DNA of 64,000 bases from UBA2336 sp964404445. GTDB lineage: Bacteria > Bacteroidota > Bacteroidia > Cytophagales > Cyclobacteriaceae. The notes under the pieces are model-generated. The model had not been told where the DNA came from. It saw only the letters and a list, made by a program, of their open reading frames with translations, and did no database searches. How positions within the stretch are numbered: the first letter of the stretch is position 1; each line of letters begins with the position of its first letter. Below are positions 25,563-35,094 of this stretch, piece after piece. A program made the translations under genes and the position numbers. Location: NCBI GenBank assembly GCA_964404445.1, contig CAYOJW010000003.1:620001-684000 (forward strand), in the 5' to 3' direction.

Positions 25563-27435
25563 CGACCGGTTTTTTGTGCTGGTGTGCATCGATCCATTCT
25601 TCTGCTGCCTTTTGCGTTTCAAAATAAATGGTATCGAGTCCTAATTTGTTCGAGATTTTTTTTAAGTTAATGCGGTAATCTTCGGTAAGCTGGTGCGTAT
25701 CGCAAATGCACAACACGGTTTGTAAGCCCAACCGTATGGCAGCAGGCAATACTTCGGCAAAGAGCCAGCGTTGGTTTTCTTCAGCAATTTTTCCTTGTAA
25801 ACGCATATCCGAAATCCAGTGGGGTGTGTGGTACAGTACCATCATTTCAAGACTCTTGTTAAAAACACTCTGGTATTCGTGTACTTCGGGTTGCCGTTTC
25901 CAAATAATACCCATCGTGCTGATCCGTGCGTTGTAAAACAAGTTGCAACAATTGTTGTTGAGAATCACCTGGCCGTCAATATCGGTGGTTATTTCAAAGT
26001 AGATATAAAAAGCAGTGCCAACGTTTAGCCGGCTTTTAACTTCTATTTTTCCGCCTAAGCTTTCAATTTGCGATTTCACCAGGTATAACCCGATGCCCCG
26101 GCCTTCAATATGTGCATGGAAACGCTTGTATAACCCGAAAACTTCCCCTCCGTACGATTCTAAGTTCATGCCGATACCGTTATCTTTTATTTCCAGCACA
26201 ATAAAATTATTCTCTTTATAGGTTTTGAGCGAAAGCTGGAGCGGGCGTTGAGGCGATTTGTATTTGATGGCGTTCGATACCATGTTGTACAATATGCTGT
26301 TCAGGATAGGCTGTACGGTATAAACAACGGGTTCTTGTGCAAAATCGGTGGTAAGCTGTACGTTGTTAAACAAGTTTTCATCGATGGTTTTTTTTACCAG
26401 CGCAAGCTCCTGATCGAACATCACCTTTTCTTTGATCCGGTAAAACGTGTTACGCACGTCAATGATTTTATTCAGGTCGCGGATAATACGATCGAACTCA
26501 AGCGATGACTCCCGGATAAGTTCAGTCAGTTTTTTCACGCTTTCGGGAGCCTGGTTAGCCTCTGTGGCCACCAAGTTGGTAAGCCCTAACAGGCGGGCTA
26601 CGGGTGCGCGCAAATTGTGCGAAACGGTATAAGAAAATTGCTGAAGTTCATGGTTATGGCGGATAAGCTCTTCGTTTGTTTCGCTGAGCTTCTGGGTTTT
26701 ATCCTGCACGGCCTCTTCGAGCAGGCGATTGCTTTCGCTTAACTTGTTTTGCTGTTCGAGAATAAGCGCATTGGCTACCTGTAACTCGGCATTGGTTTGT
26801 TGGAGCGAGTTGTTGAACATTTCTTTTTCTTCAATCAACCGGGTGTTCCGTTCATCGACTCGTTCGTTAATGATTTTAAGCACTAACCCGCCAGCAGTAA
26901 TGGCGAGGTATGCAGCAAGGCACACAGTATTAATGTAGGAATAAGAAGGATTGGTAAATCCTTTTTGGTAGTACCCCTGCCCGAATGCTTCATGTACAGG
27001 ATCGAACAACACCAGGCATAAAAAGCCAACACTTAACATGGCTGCCAGTTTTACCCGTTCGCGGGTATGAAATACTAAGCAGGGTATCAGTGCCGATGTC
27101 AGTAAAAGAATACGGCTGTCGTAGTATAGGATGTCGCTATGCTTACCTGTTGATTTCAGATATACCGTTAGCACGAACGCTGCAATGGGCATAAAGCTGC
27201 ACAGTAGTACCCGGCTAACGTGCATATACCCTAAGCGGTTTAACAACGGTACAAAAAGATACGAGGCGGCTATGGCCATGCCCAGAGGGGTAGTCGTGTT
27301 TGTACCAAAGCGCAAAATGGTGATCAGTTGGAGTAGTACCGCCAGAATAGCAAAAAACCAGGCCACCCGGTTGGCAATTTTTACATGACGAAGCAGTGAA
27401 TAGTCGCTCTGTAACACAGGGGTTGGCTCAGGCAT
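25552..27435 (-). CDS. Membrane sensor histidine kinase with extra C-terminal domain
   Basis: This is a 627-residue kinase from MPEPTPVL. About six transmembrane helices (residues 20-190) form a 7TM/MASE-like sensor, followed by a coiled coil (about 195-265). A HisKA domain has its phospho-acceptor His273 in SYTVSHNLRAPVARL. The HATPase domain has the N box (YNMVSNAIKYK), the G1 box (IKDNGIGM) and the G2 box (GRGIGLYL). After the kinase core, about 150 residues (477-627) form an alpha/beta domain unlike a receiver (no DD..D..K pattern); a STAS- or SpoIIAA-like fold is possible. No response regulator gene is adjacent, so it is an orphan kinase. Confidence 0.88.
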   Translation of the reverse strand: MPEPTPVLQSDYSLLRHVKIANRVAWFFAILAVLLQLITILRFGTNTTTPLGMAIAASYLFVPLLNRLGYMHVSRVLLCSFMPIAAFVLTVYLKSTGKHSDILYYDSRILLLTSALIPCLVFHTRERVKLAAMLSVGFLCLVLFDPVHEAFGQGYYQKGFTNPSYSYINTVCLAAYLAITAGGLVLKIINERVDERNTRLIEEKEMFNNSLQQTNAELQVANALILEQQNKLSESNRLLEEAVQDKTQKLSETNEELIRHNHELQQFSYTVSHNLRAPVARLLGLTNLVATEANQAPESVKKLTELIRESSLEFDRIIRDLNKIIDVRNTFYRIKEKVMFDQELALVKKTIDENLFNNVQLTTDFAQEPVVYTVQPILNSILYNMVSNAIKYKSPQRPLQLSLKTYKENNFIVLEIKDNGIGMNLESYGGEVFGLYKRFHAHIEGRGIGLYLVKSQIESLGGKIEVKSRLNVGTAFYIYFEITTDIDGQVILNNNCCNLFYNARISTMGIIWKRQPEVHEYQSVFNKSLEMMVLYHTPHWISDMRLQGKIAEENQRWLFAEVLPAAIRLGLQTVLCICDTHQLTEDYRINLKKISNKLGLDTIYFETQKAAEEWIDAHQHKKPVVNS

Positions 27436-27534
27436 AAAAAACGGTTGTTTGGCAAGTATAAGCAAAAACAGTTATTTCTTTGTATGAAGAATTTCTTATT
27501 TTTCGTAGTTGTAGTTGAGTTAAAGTAATCCCAC

Positions 27535-29016
27535 ATGGAAAAATTTGATCTGGTAGTTATCGGTGCGGGCCCTTCGGGGTATGCCGCAGCTATGCGTGCG
27601 CTTGATTTTAAAAAGCGTGTATTGCTCATTGAAAAAAACAAAGTAGGTGGTGCAGGCGTGAGTAATGGCGCGTTGTCGTCAAAAACCTGGTGGGAGCTTT
27701 CGAGGGAGGCATCGGGTTTCCGCAAAAACCTGAAACGGTATAACATACAGGCGCCCAGTATCTCGTATAAAGAAATACAGGCCGAGGTTTTGCGTGCGGT
27801 TGAAGAACGGAAAGGTATGCTGGAAGAGCACATGGAGTTGTTGAAAAACTCGAACCGCTCGGAATACCTGACTTTTAAAACCGGAACAGCCCGGTTGCTT
27901 ACACCACACGAAATTGAGATAACCAATGGTTCGCAGAAAGAAGTAGTTCAAACCGATTACGTGATATTGGCTACGGGAAGCCGTCCGCGTTATTTGCCTG
28001 AGTTGCCCATTGATGAACGCATTGTAATGACCAGCGATGGCGTTGAAAGCATGAACGATTTTCCCGAAAGCATGGTGATTGTAGGTGCAGGGGTAATCGG
28101 TTGCGAGTATGCAACCATTTTTTCGGGTTTCGGAAAAACCAAAGTGCATTTGATCGATAAGGGAGCGCGCATACTTCCGTTTGAAGACGAAGATGTGGTG
28201 AAGGTGATTGAACGCAACATGGAAAATAACGGGGTGCTTATTCACCGTAACTCACGGTTAGTGCGCATGGAAATTAAAAACAACCGGGTTGAGTACGAGT
28301 TAGAGTATGACGACAACAGCAAAGAAGTTTTTAATGTAGAGAAGGCATTAGTTTCGGTGGGGCGTATTCCTAATTATGAAGATTTGTGGAGTGACCGGGT
28401 TCCGGTAAACATGACCCAGCGCGGCATCGAAGACAACGATACGCAAACCAGTGTTTCTAATATTTATGCCGTAGGCGATATTACAGCCGATATATCATTG
28501 GTTAATGTGGGCGAGTTAGAGGGCCGGTATGCCGTTGAACGCATTTTTGGTAAGCCTAAACGTAAATTGGTATATGAAAACATCAGCACCATTATGTTTT
28601 TGAGTCCGGAGGTTGCAGGAGTCGGGTTAAATGAAACACAAGCACGTGAAAAAGGTATTGAGTATAAAGTGGTAACGCTTGATTACAGTTGCATACCACG
28701 TGCTATTGCCAAACGCAATACGCAGGGTTTTATTAAGCTGTTGGTAACAAACGATGAAGCGATGAAAATTTTGGGTGTTAAAATTATTGGCAATCAGGCT
28801 TCAAGTGCTATACAGGCGGTAGCATTGCTTATTTCGATGGATAAAGGCATTGAAGAACTGGCCGAGTGTGTTCATCCGCATCCATCCATTACCGAAGGCA
28901 TTCAGGAATGTGTGCGTATGTTAATGGGTAAGTCATTATTTAAGCCATCGGCCCTTAAAGGGCGGTTGTCGTGCCGAACGTTTTCGGTGGGTGAGTATAG
29001 TGATATTCAGTTTTGA
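27535..29016 (+). CDS. FAD/NAD(P)-dependent oxidoreductase, lipoamide dehydrogenase family without redox disulfide
   Basis: This 493-residue protein has the pyridine nucleotide-disulfide oxidoreductase layout: an FAD motif (VIGAGPSGYAAAM, residue 8 on), an NAD(P) motif (VIVGAGVIGCEYATIFSGFG), the second FAD contact (IYAVGDITADISLVNVGELEG) and a dimerisation domain with HPHPSITEGIQE. At residues 37-51, where a family member would have GGTCLNVGCIPSKT, it reads GGAGVSNGALSSKT, so both redox cysteines are missing. It cannot act as a lipoamide or glutathione type reductase. A transhydrogenase-like (SthA-like) flavin reaction is possible. It overlaps the next, convergent gene by 10 bases. Confidence 0.88.
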   Translation: MEKFDLVVIGAGPSGYAAAMRALDFKKRVLLIEKNKVGGAGVSNGALSSKTWWELSREASGFRKNLKRYNIQAPSISYKEIQAEVLRAVEERKGMLEEHMELLKNSNRSEYLTFKTGTARLLTPHEIEITNGSQKEVVQTDYVILATGSRPRYLPELPIDERIVMTSDGVESMNDFPESMVIVGAGVIGCEYATIFSGFGKTKVHLIDKGARILPFEDEDVVKVIERNMENNGVLIHRNSRLVRMEIKNNRVEYELEYDDNSKEVFNVEKALVSVGRIPNYEDLWSDRVPVNMTQRGIEDNDTQTSVSNIYAVGDITADISLVNVGELEGRYAVERIFGKPKRKLVYENISTIMFLSPEVAGVGLNETQAREKGIEYKVVTLDYSCIPRAIAKRNTQGFIKLLVTNDEAMKILGVKIIGNQASSAIQAVALLISMDKGIEELAECVHPHPSITEGIQECVRMLMGKSLFKPSALKGRLSCRTFSVGEYSDIQF

Positions 29017-30533
29017 TGATTCCTGTTAGCTAAAACTTCCGACAACGGTATTCTCCTGATTTTACTTTCTATCCAGGCCGAGAAATCGAAAAGGCGGCTG
29101 ATTTGTTGCTCAAAAACATCGTGCTGCATTTTTTCAAGGTCGGTGCGGATTTTATCCCACAGTGCTTTGCGTTTCATGCCCGAGATGGGCAGGTTTTGTT
29201 TGTTTACAAAACTCAACACACTCCGTTCTATTTTATATTCTTTACCCACTACGTGCATATCGCGTTTGATGGATCGGCTTTCGTATTTAATCAGGTCGAA
29301 ATCTTTTTTCTCGTATAATATCATCAGGTTAACCAACCGGATGGTACGATAAAGCGGGAGGTATGAATAATTTTTCCCTACGAAGATGATGTTGTTCAAT
29401 GCCTTTTGCGCTTTGCTGTAATCGCGCAGCCCGAAATGGATAAGGGCTGTATATAAACTAAGCTCTGCACTGCGGGCGAGGCTTAACAAATGTGTTTTCT
29501 TATACAGGTCTTCTGAATATTTGCGCATCAACACTTCGCAGGTAAAGAAATCGCCCTTATCCAAAAAAGGAAAAAGTTCGTACAAGAATATCAGGCAGGT
29601 AACATTGGTGCTAAAGTTTAACGATGGATTGTTAAGCTTCCGCAACTGGTCGATAAAGTGTTTCATGCCTTCGTAGTTTTTTAAACTCCGCAGACTGTCT
29701 AATATACCCTCAAGCGTAAGCAGATAGTAGATGGGCGGGTTCGACCAAAGATGTTTGTTGCTTTCGAGCAGGTTGTTGAGCTCATAGAAAGAATGCAATG
29801 CCGATTTATAATCGCCTACGCTAATCAGGTAGTTTGCCTGGAAAAGCTGGTGTAGTTTTCGTATTTCAAAATTATCGACATTAGAAGAAGCGACAATGCT
29901 CATTTCGCTTACAACCAAATCGTTTAGTTCACTTTTTTGTTGTTCCGACCGTGTGTTGCCTTTGTATAGCATACGGTGTTTTAATAACTCGTATAATGCC
30001 GATTGTTGATTTATCTTCTGGGTTATCCGCATAACCTCGTTAAGCCGGAATTGTTTGTTGAGCAACATTTTCTCATCAATGTGCGGAAAGTTCAGCGCAA
30101 GCAAATACTCTAACTCTAACCGTGAGGCGATGAGTAGTGCATAGTAGTTTTCGAGCTTACGCGCATTAACAATAACTTTTTCGAGTAAATCGAAACACTC
30201 TTCAAATAACGATTTTTCAAAAAGAATGCGTGCTTTAAGAATTTTATCGAAGAGTGAGTAATAGCTGTCTTGTTCGGTGCGCAATTCCAGCATGGTATTT
30301 AAAAGTACCTGGTACAGGTATTTTACCGTAGTGTCGAACGAAGCACCTTTATGTTGTTTTAGAAATTTTTCGCGCAGAATATCAGGCGTAATGTTTTTGT
30401 CTTTGCCGACCAGCATATACAAGTTCATATAATAAGGTGTTGGCCCCGATTGAGGCAACGCCATTTTAAAAGCCTTCTTTTCGGGCTTCGACATGGAGTG
30501 GATTAGCGAGATAAGGGCAGAGGATTTAAGCAT
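29007..30533 (-). CDS. Conserved Bacteroidota helical-repeat protein of unknown function
   Basis: This 508-residue protein is almost entirely alpha-helical with TPR-like hairpins, starting MLKSSALISLIHSMSKPEKKAFKMALPQSG. I have no signal peptide, catalytic motif or transmembrane segment to report, so it is probably cytoplasmic. Similar large proteins occur across Bacteroidota without an assigned role. The C-terminal helix is basic (FSAWIESKIRRIPLSEVLANRNHQN). It converges with the oxidoreductase gene and overlaps it by ten bases. Confidence 0.7.
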   Translation of the reverse strand: MLKSSALISLIHSMSKPEKKAFKMALPQSGPTPYYMNLYMLVGKDKNITPDILREKFLKQHKGASFDTTVKYLYQVLLNTMLELRTEQDSYYSLFDKILKARILFEKSLFEECFDLLEKVIVNARKLENYYALLIASRLELEYLLALNFPHIDEKMLLNKQFRLNEVMRITQKINQQSALYELLKHRMLYKGNTRSEQQKSELNDLVVSEMSIVASSNVDNFEIRKLHQLFQANYLISVGDYKSALHSFYELNNLLESNKHLWSNPPIYYLLTLEGILDSLRSLKNYEGMKHFIDQLRKLNNPSLNFSTNVTCLIFLYELFPFLDKGDFFTCEVLMRKYSEDLYKKTHLLSLARSAELSLYTALIHFGLRDYSKAQKALNNIIFVGKNYSYLPLYRTIRLVNLMILYEKKDFDLIKYESRSIKRDMHVVGKEYKIERSVLSFVNKQNLPISGMKRKALWDKIRTDLEKMQHDVFEQQISRLFDFSAWIESKIRRIPLSEVLANRNHQN

Positions 30534-30670
30534 TACCTGTATTATGCATGTGGTTATTAAACCGGTATATTAATATATCACATTGATTCACAATCATATA
30601 CAATTTTATGATACATTTTGAAGTTACCATTTTCGGCCATTTTTTGGATTATCACAAACGTTTGAAAGAA

Positions 30671-30678
30671 TAGTTTTG
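30671..30678 (+). promoter_or_regulatory. Candidate -7 element for the citrate operon
   Basis: TAGTTTTG matches TAnnTTTG, 38 bases before the carrier start. The nearest upstream TTTG (30643-30646) is 24 bases away, longer than usual, so this is a tentative call. Confidence 0.35.
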
Positions 30679-30716
30679 ACCGTCTATGCAGTATAGGCCA
30701 GATTAAAATCTATGAT

Positions 30717-32207
30717 ATGTTAAAGCGTTATATCGGGTTATTTTTAGGAATAGCGGCCTTTATTGTAATTGTGTTGCTCCCCGCACCGGAGGGGCTTTCG
30801 CAAGAGGGAATGTACACGGCCGCAGTAGTGGTGTTGATGAGTATATGGTGGATAACAGAAGCCATACCCGTGTACGTTACAGCATTTGTTCCGTTGGTTG
30901 TATATCCTTCATTAAAAATTCTTACACCGGCTGCAACGGCTTCCAACTACGGGCACAATTATGCGTTAATGTTCCTCGCGGTATTCTTTTTAGCGAAAGC
31001 CATTGAAACACAACAATTGCATAAACGTATCGCACTGTCTATTATAAATTTTTTCGGTACAGACCGTAAGCGTATAGTATTGAGTACAATGATTGCCACT
31101 GTATTGGTTTCTTTCTGGATAGCCAACGTAACAACGGCTCTTATGATGCTCCCGATTGGAATGGCCATCGCAGCAAAAGATGAACAATCGGGTAGTGAAG
31201 GCGGTAAGAATTTCTCAACAGCTTTAATGTTGGCCATAGCCTATACATCAACCATTGGCGGGCTGGGTACACTTATCGCCACACCTACAAACATGATATT
31301 TGTAGGCATTTACGAAAACCTTTTTCCGGAGGCGCCTCCAATAACTTTTTTTATGTGGCTGAAGGTGGGTATTCCGGTGGTGCTTTGCTTCTTACCGATA
31401 TTGTGGTTTTTCCTGATTAAATATTTTAAAGTTGAGGGTTCGCTGGGAAGCAACGTATCTGTTATAAAAGATGAGTTGCAGGCGTTGGGTAAAATTACAA
31501 CAGGTGAACGCAGGGTATTATTCGTTGCCGCACTAATGGTGTTGGGCTGGGTGTGGAAGGATGATTTAGCATTAGGAAGTTTTACTATTCCGGGCTGGGT
31601 GGGTTTGATTGGCCTGAAGGGCTACATTCACGACAGTACGATTGCTATGGCAGGTGCGTTGATTTTGTTTGCCATGCCGGATGGTAAAGGTAATCGGTTG
31701 ATAACATGGAAGGAAGCAAGCCAGGTGCCGTGGGGTGTGGTAATGATTGTAGGAGGCGGTTATGCATTAGCATCAGGTTTTGTTTCCAGCGGATTGGCCG
31801 GTTGGTTAGGTGGCCAGTTATCGTTTGTCGAAGGTCTTTCAACATTTTTCATTCTTGCTTTTGTGTTGGCGTTCGTACTTTTCTTTACAGAATTTAATTC
31901 AAACACGGCTACGGCCAATATTCTTTTGCCCGTATTAGCCAGCACGGCAGTAGCAGCCAGTATTAATCCGCTTATGCTTATGCTGCCGGCTACTTTTGCG
32001 TGTAGTTGCGCTTTTATGATGCCAGCGGCTACGGGGCCTAACACGGTGGTGTTGGGCAGCGAGCGGGTGACGGTATCGCAAATGATGAAAGCCGGATTTT
32101 GGCTGAACCTGATAACCTTCGTATTGCTTACACTTATTTTCTATTTCTTTGCATTACCGGTTTTGGGATTAGAGCCTGACTTGCCAACGTGGGCAATGCC
32201 TAAATAA
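30717..32207 (+). CDS. DASS family sodium:di/tricarboxylate symporter
   Basis: This 496-residue protein has 11 or more hydrophobic segments. The two Ser-Asn-Thr-type substrate and sodium sites of the SLC13/DASS family appear as TIGGLGTLIATPTNMIFVG (about residue 180) and EFNSNTATANILLPVL (about residue 390). The family imports succinate, malate or citrate with sodium. Here the next two genes encode citrate lyase subunits, so citrate is the likely cargo. It is the first gene of the three-gene operon; the next start is nine bases past its stop. Confidence 0.93.
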   Translation: MLKRYIGLFLGIAAFIVIVLLPAPEGLSQEGMYTAAVVVLMSIWWITEAIPVYVTAFVPLVVYPSLKILTPAATASNYGHNYALMFLAVFFLAKAIETQQLHKRIALSIINFFGTDRKRIVLSTMIATVLVSFWIANVTTALMMLPIGMAIAAKDEQSGSEGGKNFSTALMLAIAYTSTIGGLGTLIATPTNMIFVGIYENLFPEAPPITFFMWLKVGIPVVLCFLPILWFFLIKYFKVEGSLGSNVSVIKDELQALGKITTGERRVLFVAALMVLGWVWKDDLALGSFTIPGWVGLIGLKGYIHDSTIAMAGALILFAMPDGKGNRLITWKEASQVPWGVVMIVGGGYALASGFVSSGLAGWLGGQLSFVEGLSTFFILAFVLAFVLFFTEFNSNTATANILLPVLASTAVAASINPLMLMLPATFACSCAFMMPAATGPNTVVLGSERVTVSQMMKAGFWLNLITFVLLTLIFYFFALPVLGLEPDLPTWAMPK

Positions 32208-32215
32208 GATGTGAT

Positions 32216-33463
32216 ATGCAGTCTGAAAGTAAAACAGCAACAGCAGGAAACAACGGTGATAAAGACCGGTCGGATTGTTTTGTGTCTTTACAGGTTACAA
32301 CAACAGGCCTGCCTGCCGGACAGGCTGGGGGTGTTCAAATCAATCTGAAAAGCAAAGTAAAAGCCCTGTATGGCGATTCGATTACAGCATTATGTAATAC
32401 GGTGCTTCATTATTTTGGTATCGATAATGCTTTGCTAACCATCGAAGACAAAGGCGCATTGCCTTTCGTTATTATGGCACGACTCGAAGCGGCCATTAAG
32501 CAGGTTATTGAAACTGATAAAGAATTTCTTCCGGAAGCGATAACAGAAAATAATTACACAACCACAAAAGACCGGCAACGTTTTTCAAGATTATACCTGC
32601 CGGGCAATACACCCAGCCTGATGATTAACGCGGGTATTCATAAACCGCACGCCATTATTCTTGATCTGGAAGATGCCGTAGCCTTTACCAAAAAACACGA
32701 AGCCCGTTTTTTAGTACGCAATGCTTTACGCAGTATTGATTTTATGGGCGTTGAGCGGATGGTGCGGATTAACCAGATTCCGTTGGGACTTGATGACCTC
32801 GATTTTATTATTCCGCACCAGGTGCATGTAGTGCTTGTACCCAAATGCGAAAGTGCGCAGCAACTTCACCAGGTGAATAATCGTATTCTTGAAATTCAAC
32901 AGAAAACAAAACAACAGTCAACCGTTTGGTTGATGCCGATTATTGAAAGCGCACTGGGTGTGATCAACGCGTTTGAGATAGCAACAGCAGCCGACAATGT
33001 TGTTGCTGTTGCTATCGGGCTTGAAGATTATACAGCCGATTTGGGCGTGAACCGTACAGCCGCAGGCACTGAGTCGTTATTCGCACGAAGCCAGGTTGTG
33101 AATGCGTGTAAAGCCGCAGGCATACAACCTATTGATTCGGTTTTCTCTGATGTTTCCGATATGGAAGCACTCAAACAAAATGTATTACAGTCGAAAGCGT
33201 TGGGCTTTGAAGGCATGGGTTGTATTCACCCGCGACAAATAAAAGTTATCCACGAAAACTTTGCGCCCGATGATGATGAAATCGCAAAAGCCAAACGAAT
33301 TGTATTGGCGTTTGATGAGGCTACCGAAAAAGGATTGGGTGTTGTTTCGCTCGGCACAAAAATGATTGATGCGCCCGTAGTAAAGCGGGCAGTGCGTACG
33401 ATAACGCTTGCTGTTGCTGCCGGTAAGCTTAACGAAGGTTGGAAACAAGAAATCCAACAGTAA
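32216..33463 (+). CDS. Citrate lyase acyl-carrier (gamma) and beta subunit fusion, CitD-CitE
   Basis: This 415-residue protein joins two subunits. Residues 1-105 match CitD: Ser19 in RSDCFVSL aligns with the prosthetic-group serine, and the tail DKGALPFVIMARLEAAIK is characteristic. Residues about 120-415 match CitE of the HpcH/HpaI aldolase fold, with LEDAVAFTKKHEAR and GLEDYTADLGVNR. CitE releases oxaloacetate from citryl-ACP. An extra stretch TTTGLPAGQAGG between two CitD strands is encoded by a palindromic element. In most bacteria citD and citE are separate genes. The fused form would need a CitX/CitG system elsewhere to attach its cofactor. Confidence 0.9.
   Translation: MQSESKTATAGNNGDKDRSDCFVSLQVTTTGLPAGQAGGVQINLKSKVKALYGDSITALCNTVLHYFGIDNALLTIEDKGALPFVIMARLEAAIKQVIETDKEFLPEAITENNYTTTKDRQRFSRLYLPGNTPSLMINAGIHKPHAIILDLEDAVAFTKKHEARFLVRNALRSIDFMGVERMVRINQIPLGLDDLDFIIPHQVHVVLVPKCESAQQLHQVNNRILEIQQKTKQQSTVWLMPIIESALGVINAFEIATAADNVVAVAIGLEDYTADLGVNRTAAGTESLFARSQVVNACKAAGIQPIDSVFSDVSDMEALKQNVLQSKALGFEGMGCIHPRQIKVIHENFAPDDDEIAKAKRIVLAFDEATEKGLGVVSLGTKMIDAPVVKRAVRTITLAVAAGKLNEGWKQEIQQ
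32311..32325 (+). repeat. Palindromic element inserted in-frame in the CitD part
   Basis: GCCTGCCGGACAGGC has 5-base arms (GCCTG/CAGGC) around CCGGA. Together with flanking CCTG/TGGGG bases it encodes GLPAGQAGG. It resembles the TGCCGGCAGGC-type short palindromes repeated in some Bacteroidota genomes. It interrupts an otherwise normal CitD strand without breaking the frame. Confidence 0.6.
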
Positions 33464-33470
33464 ACTGAAA

Positions 33471-35033
33471 ATGAAAAAATCATCTACACTTGTAAAGAAT
33501 GCCATTGGCCGCGAAGTGCCAACAGAAGTAAACGGCAAAGCTGTTATTCCCTATAAAGGAGTTGGTCAGCATAAGCCCGATGGCCGAAAGCATGGCCCGC
33601 GTATTTCTTCATGTGTTGATTATCCCGAAGACGGAAATAAATTGGTTTCTACGTTAAAGGAAGCACTTATTAAATCCGGCTTGCGCGATGGTATGACTAT
33701 CTCTACACATCACCATTTCCGTAACGGTGATGTGATAGCCGTTCAGATTTTTGAGATTGCCGCAGCGTTGGGTGTTAAAAACTTAGTGTGGTTTCCATCC
33801 GCTTCGTTTGAATGCCATGCTCCTTTAATCAAATACCTCGAAGACGGAACCATCCATCACATCGAAGGAAGCATGAACGGGCAGCTTGGCAGATTTACAT
33901 CAGAAGGGAAGATGAAAGGTGTAGGCGTGTTGCGTTCACATGGAGGGCGTTACCAGGCCGTGCAGGATGGCGAAGTTGAAATTGATATAGCTGTGATTGC
34001 AGCACCAACGGCCGATTTTTTTGGTAATGCAAATGGGGTAGAAGGTGCGGCAGCCTGCGGACTGTTGGGTTTTGCGTTGGCTGATTCGCAGTATGCCGAT
34101 AAAGTAATCGTGGTAACAGATAACGTGGTTCCGTTTCCGTGCGTACCGTGGCAGATACAAGGCAATTATGTTGATTATGTTGTGAAAGTTGAACAGGTTG
34201 GTATCCCTTCTAAAATTGTATCGGGTACAACCGAGATAACCAAAAGCCCTGATCGTTTGTTTTTGGCAGAAATGACTGCCAGATTTTGTGAAGCTGCAGG
34301 TATTGTTCGTGATGGTTTTTCGTTTCAGGCCGGTGCAGGCGGAACGTCACTCTCCATAGGTATTTACTTTGCCGAAATGTTAAAGGCAAAAGGTATGAAA
34401 GCGAGGTTTGCACGTGGCGGAAGCAATAAATACTTAGTGAATATGCTGGAAGAGGAGTTGGTCGAATATATTTTAGACGGACAAACATTTGATTTAGATG
34501 GTGTCCGGTCTATGCGCGACAACCCGAGGCACGTTAATACAAGTCCGTTTACAAGTTATAACTATCATGGCAAAGGTAATTTCGCCTCGATGTTAGATGT
34601 GGTTATTCTCGGAGCAACCGAAGTAGATGTAAACTTCAATGCGAATGTGGTTACGCATTCGGATGGTGTGTTGCTTCACGGCATTGGCGGATGGCAAAAT
34701 TGTTTATTTGCAAAATGTACCATTCTTCCGATTCCGTTATTCAGAGATCGTATTCCGGTTATCCGCGATGAAGTAACAACAATATGCGGCCCCGGTGAGT
34801 TGATTGATGTAATTGTTACCGAGCGCGGCATAGCTATTAACCCGTTGCGTACCGACCTTATTGAGAAAACCAAAAACAGCGGCTTGCCAATCAAAACTAT
34901 TCAGGAGTTAAAAGCCGAAGCCGATAAGATTTGTGGCGTACCTGCCAAACAAAAATTTGACGATACCATTGTAGCAGTTGTAAAATGGGTTGACGGCACT
35001 GTATTGGATGTGGTGCGTAAGGTTGAGGGGTGA
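33471..35033 (+). CDS. citF: Citrate lyase alpha subunit CitF
   Basis: This is a 520-residue protein counted from the ATG seven bases past the previous stop (MKKSSTLVKNAIGREVP). It matches CitF, which transfers the acetyl/citryl group on the acyl carrier protein. Family regions are present: the early GKAVIPYKGVGQHKPDGRKHGP stretch, TISTHHHFRNGD, SFQAGAGGTSLSIGIYFAEM, and the late ELIDVIVTERGIAINPLR. It closes the citrate operon; a strong terminator follows. No citC ligase, citX or citG is nearby. Confidence 0.95.
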   Translation: MKKSSTLVKNAIGREVPTEVNGKAVIPYKGVGQHKPDGRKHGPRISSCVDYPEDGNKLVSTLKEALIKSGLRDGMTISTHHHFRNGDVIAVQIFEIAAALGVKNLVWFPSASFECHAPLIKYLEDGTIHHIEGSMNGQLGRFTSEGKMKGVGVLRSHGGRYQAVQDGEVEIDIAVIAAPTADFFGNANGVEGAAACGLLGFALADSQYADKVIVVTDNVVPFPCVPWQIQGNYVDYVVKVEQVGIPSKIVSGTTEITKSPDRLFLAEMTARFCEAAGIVRDGFSFQAGAGGTSLSIGIYFAEMLKAKGMKARFARGGSNKYLVNMLEEELVEYILDGQTFDLDGVRSMRDNPRHVNTSPFTSYNYHGKGNFASMLDVVILGATEVDVNFNANVVTHSDGVLLHGIGGWQNCLFAKCTILPIPLFRDRIPVIRDEVTTICGPGELIDVIVTERGIAINPLRTDLIEKTKNSGLPIKTIQELKAEADKICGVPAKQKFDDTIVAVVKWVDGTVLDVVRKVEG

Positions 35034-35063
35034 CTTATACGAGCGGTACAGTAACCTTATCCG

Positions 35064-35094
35064 AAAGACTGCATCTTGCAGTCTTTTTAGTTTT
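35064..35094 (+). terminator. Rho-independent terminator after citF
   Basis: A perfect 10-bp stem (AAAGACTGCA, 35064-35073, with TGCAGTCTTT, 35077-35086) has a three-base loop, followed by a T-rich tail. It lies 31 bases past the citF stop. Confidence 0.9.
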
